Source of the DNA: Methanosarcinaceae archaeon
Lineage (GTDB): Archaea; Halobacteriota; Methanosarcinia; Methanosarcinales; Methanosarcinaceae
Reading direction: 5' to 3'
Assembly (NCBI GenBank): GCA_030609665.1
Contig: JAUWBW010000130.1
Location: 1-5,544, forward strand
DNA: 5,544 nucleotides
The position numbers and the translations under genes were made by a program. The notes under the pieces were generated by a model. The model was not told the origin of the DNA. It did no database searches and was given only the letters and a program-made list of their open reading frames with translations. Positions 4,112 to 5,544 of this stretch are shown here, one piece after another. The first letter of the stretch is position 1, and the number at the start of each line of letters is the position of its first letter.

Positions 4112-5544
4112 ATGTTAAACGAACCTGTAGTAGGCGATGAATTTTTTGATCGAACAGACCTAATGAAAAACCTTGGTCTAAGATCCGAACAGATGTTGAG
4201 TGGCAACCGACGAAACATTGGCCTCATAGGTCTTCGTAAAGTTGGGAAAACATCGATCATTTGGGAATTTATGCGGCAAAACAGTCATTTTGTACACAAT
4301 TACATCTACATAAAAGAAAAGCCAACAAAAACGATGTTCCGTAAGATACTTGGTTCTGTACTTTATGCATGTATGGAACATTTTGATGTCGGAACCGATC
4401 AGATATGGATGACCACAGATAAAAACCTGAAGGAACTTGCAATGAGGTGGGTGCAAGTCGATCCAATAATCGCGAAACTTTCTTTTGAGATCCGGGATGC
4501 GATCAATGAGGATGCCGAATCTGAAGAACTTCTCGATCTCATATTGGGCCTCATTAAGAAGTTATCGGAATACAAAGAAACATCAAACCAAAAACCACTG
4601 GTTCTGATATTTGATGAGTTCCAGAACTTTGCATTATGGGGCGACAACATCCTTGAGACGCTTCGTGAGAATCTGATGATGCAAAAGAATGTATGGTGGA
4701 TCGTGGCAGGGTCTTCGATCAGTATGATGGAAAACATTATCAATGCCTCATCTTCTCCGTTGTATGGTCATTTTGAGACGATATATGTGGGTCCATTTGA
4801 GTACAGTGATGCCAGAACGTATTTGACTTCCACACTTGATGGCATTCTTATCAGTGAAACACATCTCAGTTACATAATCGATATTACGGGGGGTTATCCA
4901 TATTACCTCGCATCCATAGGGCTCAAGCTCTGCGACATTGCACAGGATTGGAATGTACATGACATTTCGAAAAATGCACTGCTTGAGGCTATTGCACAGG
5001 ATGTTTTTTACAGATCAGGGAACATATACAAACACTGTCACCAGCTTATTGTAAATTCCCTCGAGAAAAAAGGGTTGGATACATATCTTACAATATTGTC
5101 CGCTATCGCATTGGGAAACTATCGATTTTCAGAGATTGCGAGGTATGTCGAAAAGCCCGGTTCGTCCCTTACATATCCACTTGAACGGCTTATTGCATCA
5201 GACCTTATTGTCAAGAATGATAAAAGATACAATCTTGCAGATCCAATTCTTGTGCTATGGCTAAAATATGTATACATACTGCGTGAAGAGTCCTATATCC
5301 CCGAACTCGAATTGAAGCTTGATGTTTTCAAATCCCAGATCTCCCAGATGATCGATGAGTTCAAGGAGGAATTGGGGCATGCACGTGAAGCCCAGATCAG
5401 GGAGATATTTGTAAAAAAAGGCTACACTGTTGCATCGGGCAATATTGGGAAAGACGAATTTGACCTCATCATTGATGGGGATGAAGGTTTGATCCTTGGT
5501 GAGGTGAAAGCAGGAAATGTTGACATAGAACAGGTGTACAAACT
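4112..5544 (+). CDS. Archaeal AAA-type ATPase fused to a DUF234/PD-(D/E)xK nuclease-like domain, 3' partial
   Basis: The frame is open for 477 codons to the window edge. The N-terminus holds a P-loop ATPase of the 'predominantly archaeal' type (ATPase_2): Walker A GLRKVGKTS (40-48), Walker B LVLIFDEFQN (163-172), a sensor-like strand WWIVAGSS (195-202) and GGYPYYL (260-266). Residues about 320-395 form a winged-helix-like region ending in the family motif YNLADPILVLWLKYVYIL (373-390). The C-terminal part (about 420 onward) matches a PD-(D/E)xK nuclease fold: helix EAQIREIFVKKGYTV, then D451 and E464-x-K466 in FDLIIDG...ILGEVKAG. All core residues are intact, so the protein may be active. Usual family length is about 450-500 residues, so only a short tail should be missing. 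Biological roles of this family are poorly known; defence or mobile-element links have been suggested. The start at 4112 is chosen for its ribosome binding site; an in-frame ATG at 4064 would add 16 residues. The winged-helix part could bind the array at its own start, which is a guess. Confidence 0.85.
   Translation, partial: MLNEPVVGDEFFDRTDLMKNLGLRSEQMLSGNRRNIGLIGLRKVGKTSIIWEFMRQNSHFVHNYIYIKEKPTKTMFRKILGSVLYACMEHFDVGTDQIWMTTDKNLKELAMRWVQVDPIIAKLSFEIRDAINEDAESEELLDLILGLIKKLSEYKETSNQKPLVLIFDEFQNFALWGDNILETLRENLMMQKNVWWIVAGSSISMMENIINASSSPLYGHFETIYVGPFEYSDARTYLTSTLDGILISETHLSYIIDITGGYPYYLASIGLKLCDIAQDWNVHDISKNALLEAIAQDVFYRSGNIYKHCHQLIVNSLEKKGLDTYLTILSAIALGNYRFSEIARYVEKPGSSLTYPLERLIASDLIVKNDKRYNLADPILVLWLKYVYILREESYIPELELKLDVFKSQISQMIDEFKEELGHAREAQIREIFVKKGYTVASGNIGKDEFDLIIDGDEGLILGEVKAGNVDIEQVYK

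Noticed and set aside
4399..4743. Minus-strand open frame of 114 codons within the ATPase gene
   Set aside because: It lies wholly opposite the strongly supported ATPase coding region with Walker motifs, so it is a shadow.

Overview
The window looks like chromosomal DNA from a methane-metabolising archaeon of the order Methanosarcinales, either a methanogen or an ANME-2 relative. The main evidence is an S-layer protein with two tandem DUF1608-type S-layer domains and a PGF-CTERM tail, an architecture known from Methanosarcina and its relatives. Supporting evidence is an archaeal lipoprotein, an archaeal-type ATPase/DUF234 gene, Shine-Dalgarno sites matching the archaeal 16S tail, T-rich terminators and AT-rich TATA boxes. 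The exact genus cannot be told from the sequence.

Layout, left to right. (1) Positions 1-130, minus strand: the N-terminal 43 codons of an ISL3-family transposase that runs off the left edge. Its element may end at about 423, where the inward-reading sequence begins GGCTC. (2) 424-881: a gene-free stretch upstream of the S-layer gene with TATA-like sites, a 14-bp palindrome, imperfect direct repeats and a small hairpin. It is probably the promoter and a long leader. (3) 882-2849: the S-layer protein, with signal peptide, two S-layer domains at a 272-residue period, an AVEEP repeat linker and a PGF-CTERM anchor. A hairpin plus T-tract terminator follows. (4) 2988-3539: a small exported lipoprotein of unknown function with its own ribosome binding site. 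(5) 3628-4034: a compact, non-coding, MITE-like element of about 389 bp. It has 18-bp terminal inverted repeats (16/18 match) and is flanked by a 9-bp direct repeat. Inside it are REP-like, CACAGA/CTGTGT-rich inverted repeats. (6) 4052-5544: an archaeal AAA-type ATPase with a winged-helix/DUF234 region and a PD-(D/E)xK nuclease-like C-terminus, cut by the right edge. Its start is preceded by three copies of ATGCATTG at an exact 16-bp spacing.

The genes do not form one operon. The S-layer gene and the lipoprotein are independent envelope genes on the same strand, separated by a terminator. The ATPase-nuclease gene is a separate, probably self-regulated unit of the kind often found in accessory regions, and a transposed element has landed just upstream of its promoter. 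The most notable features are this mobile element with its target duplication and the phased 16-bp operator-like array over the ATPase start.
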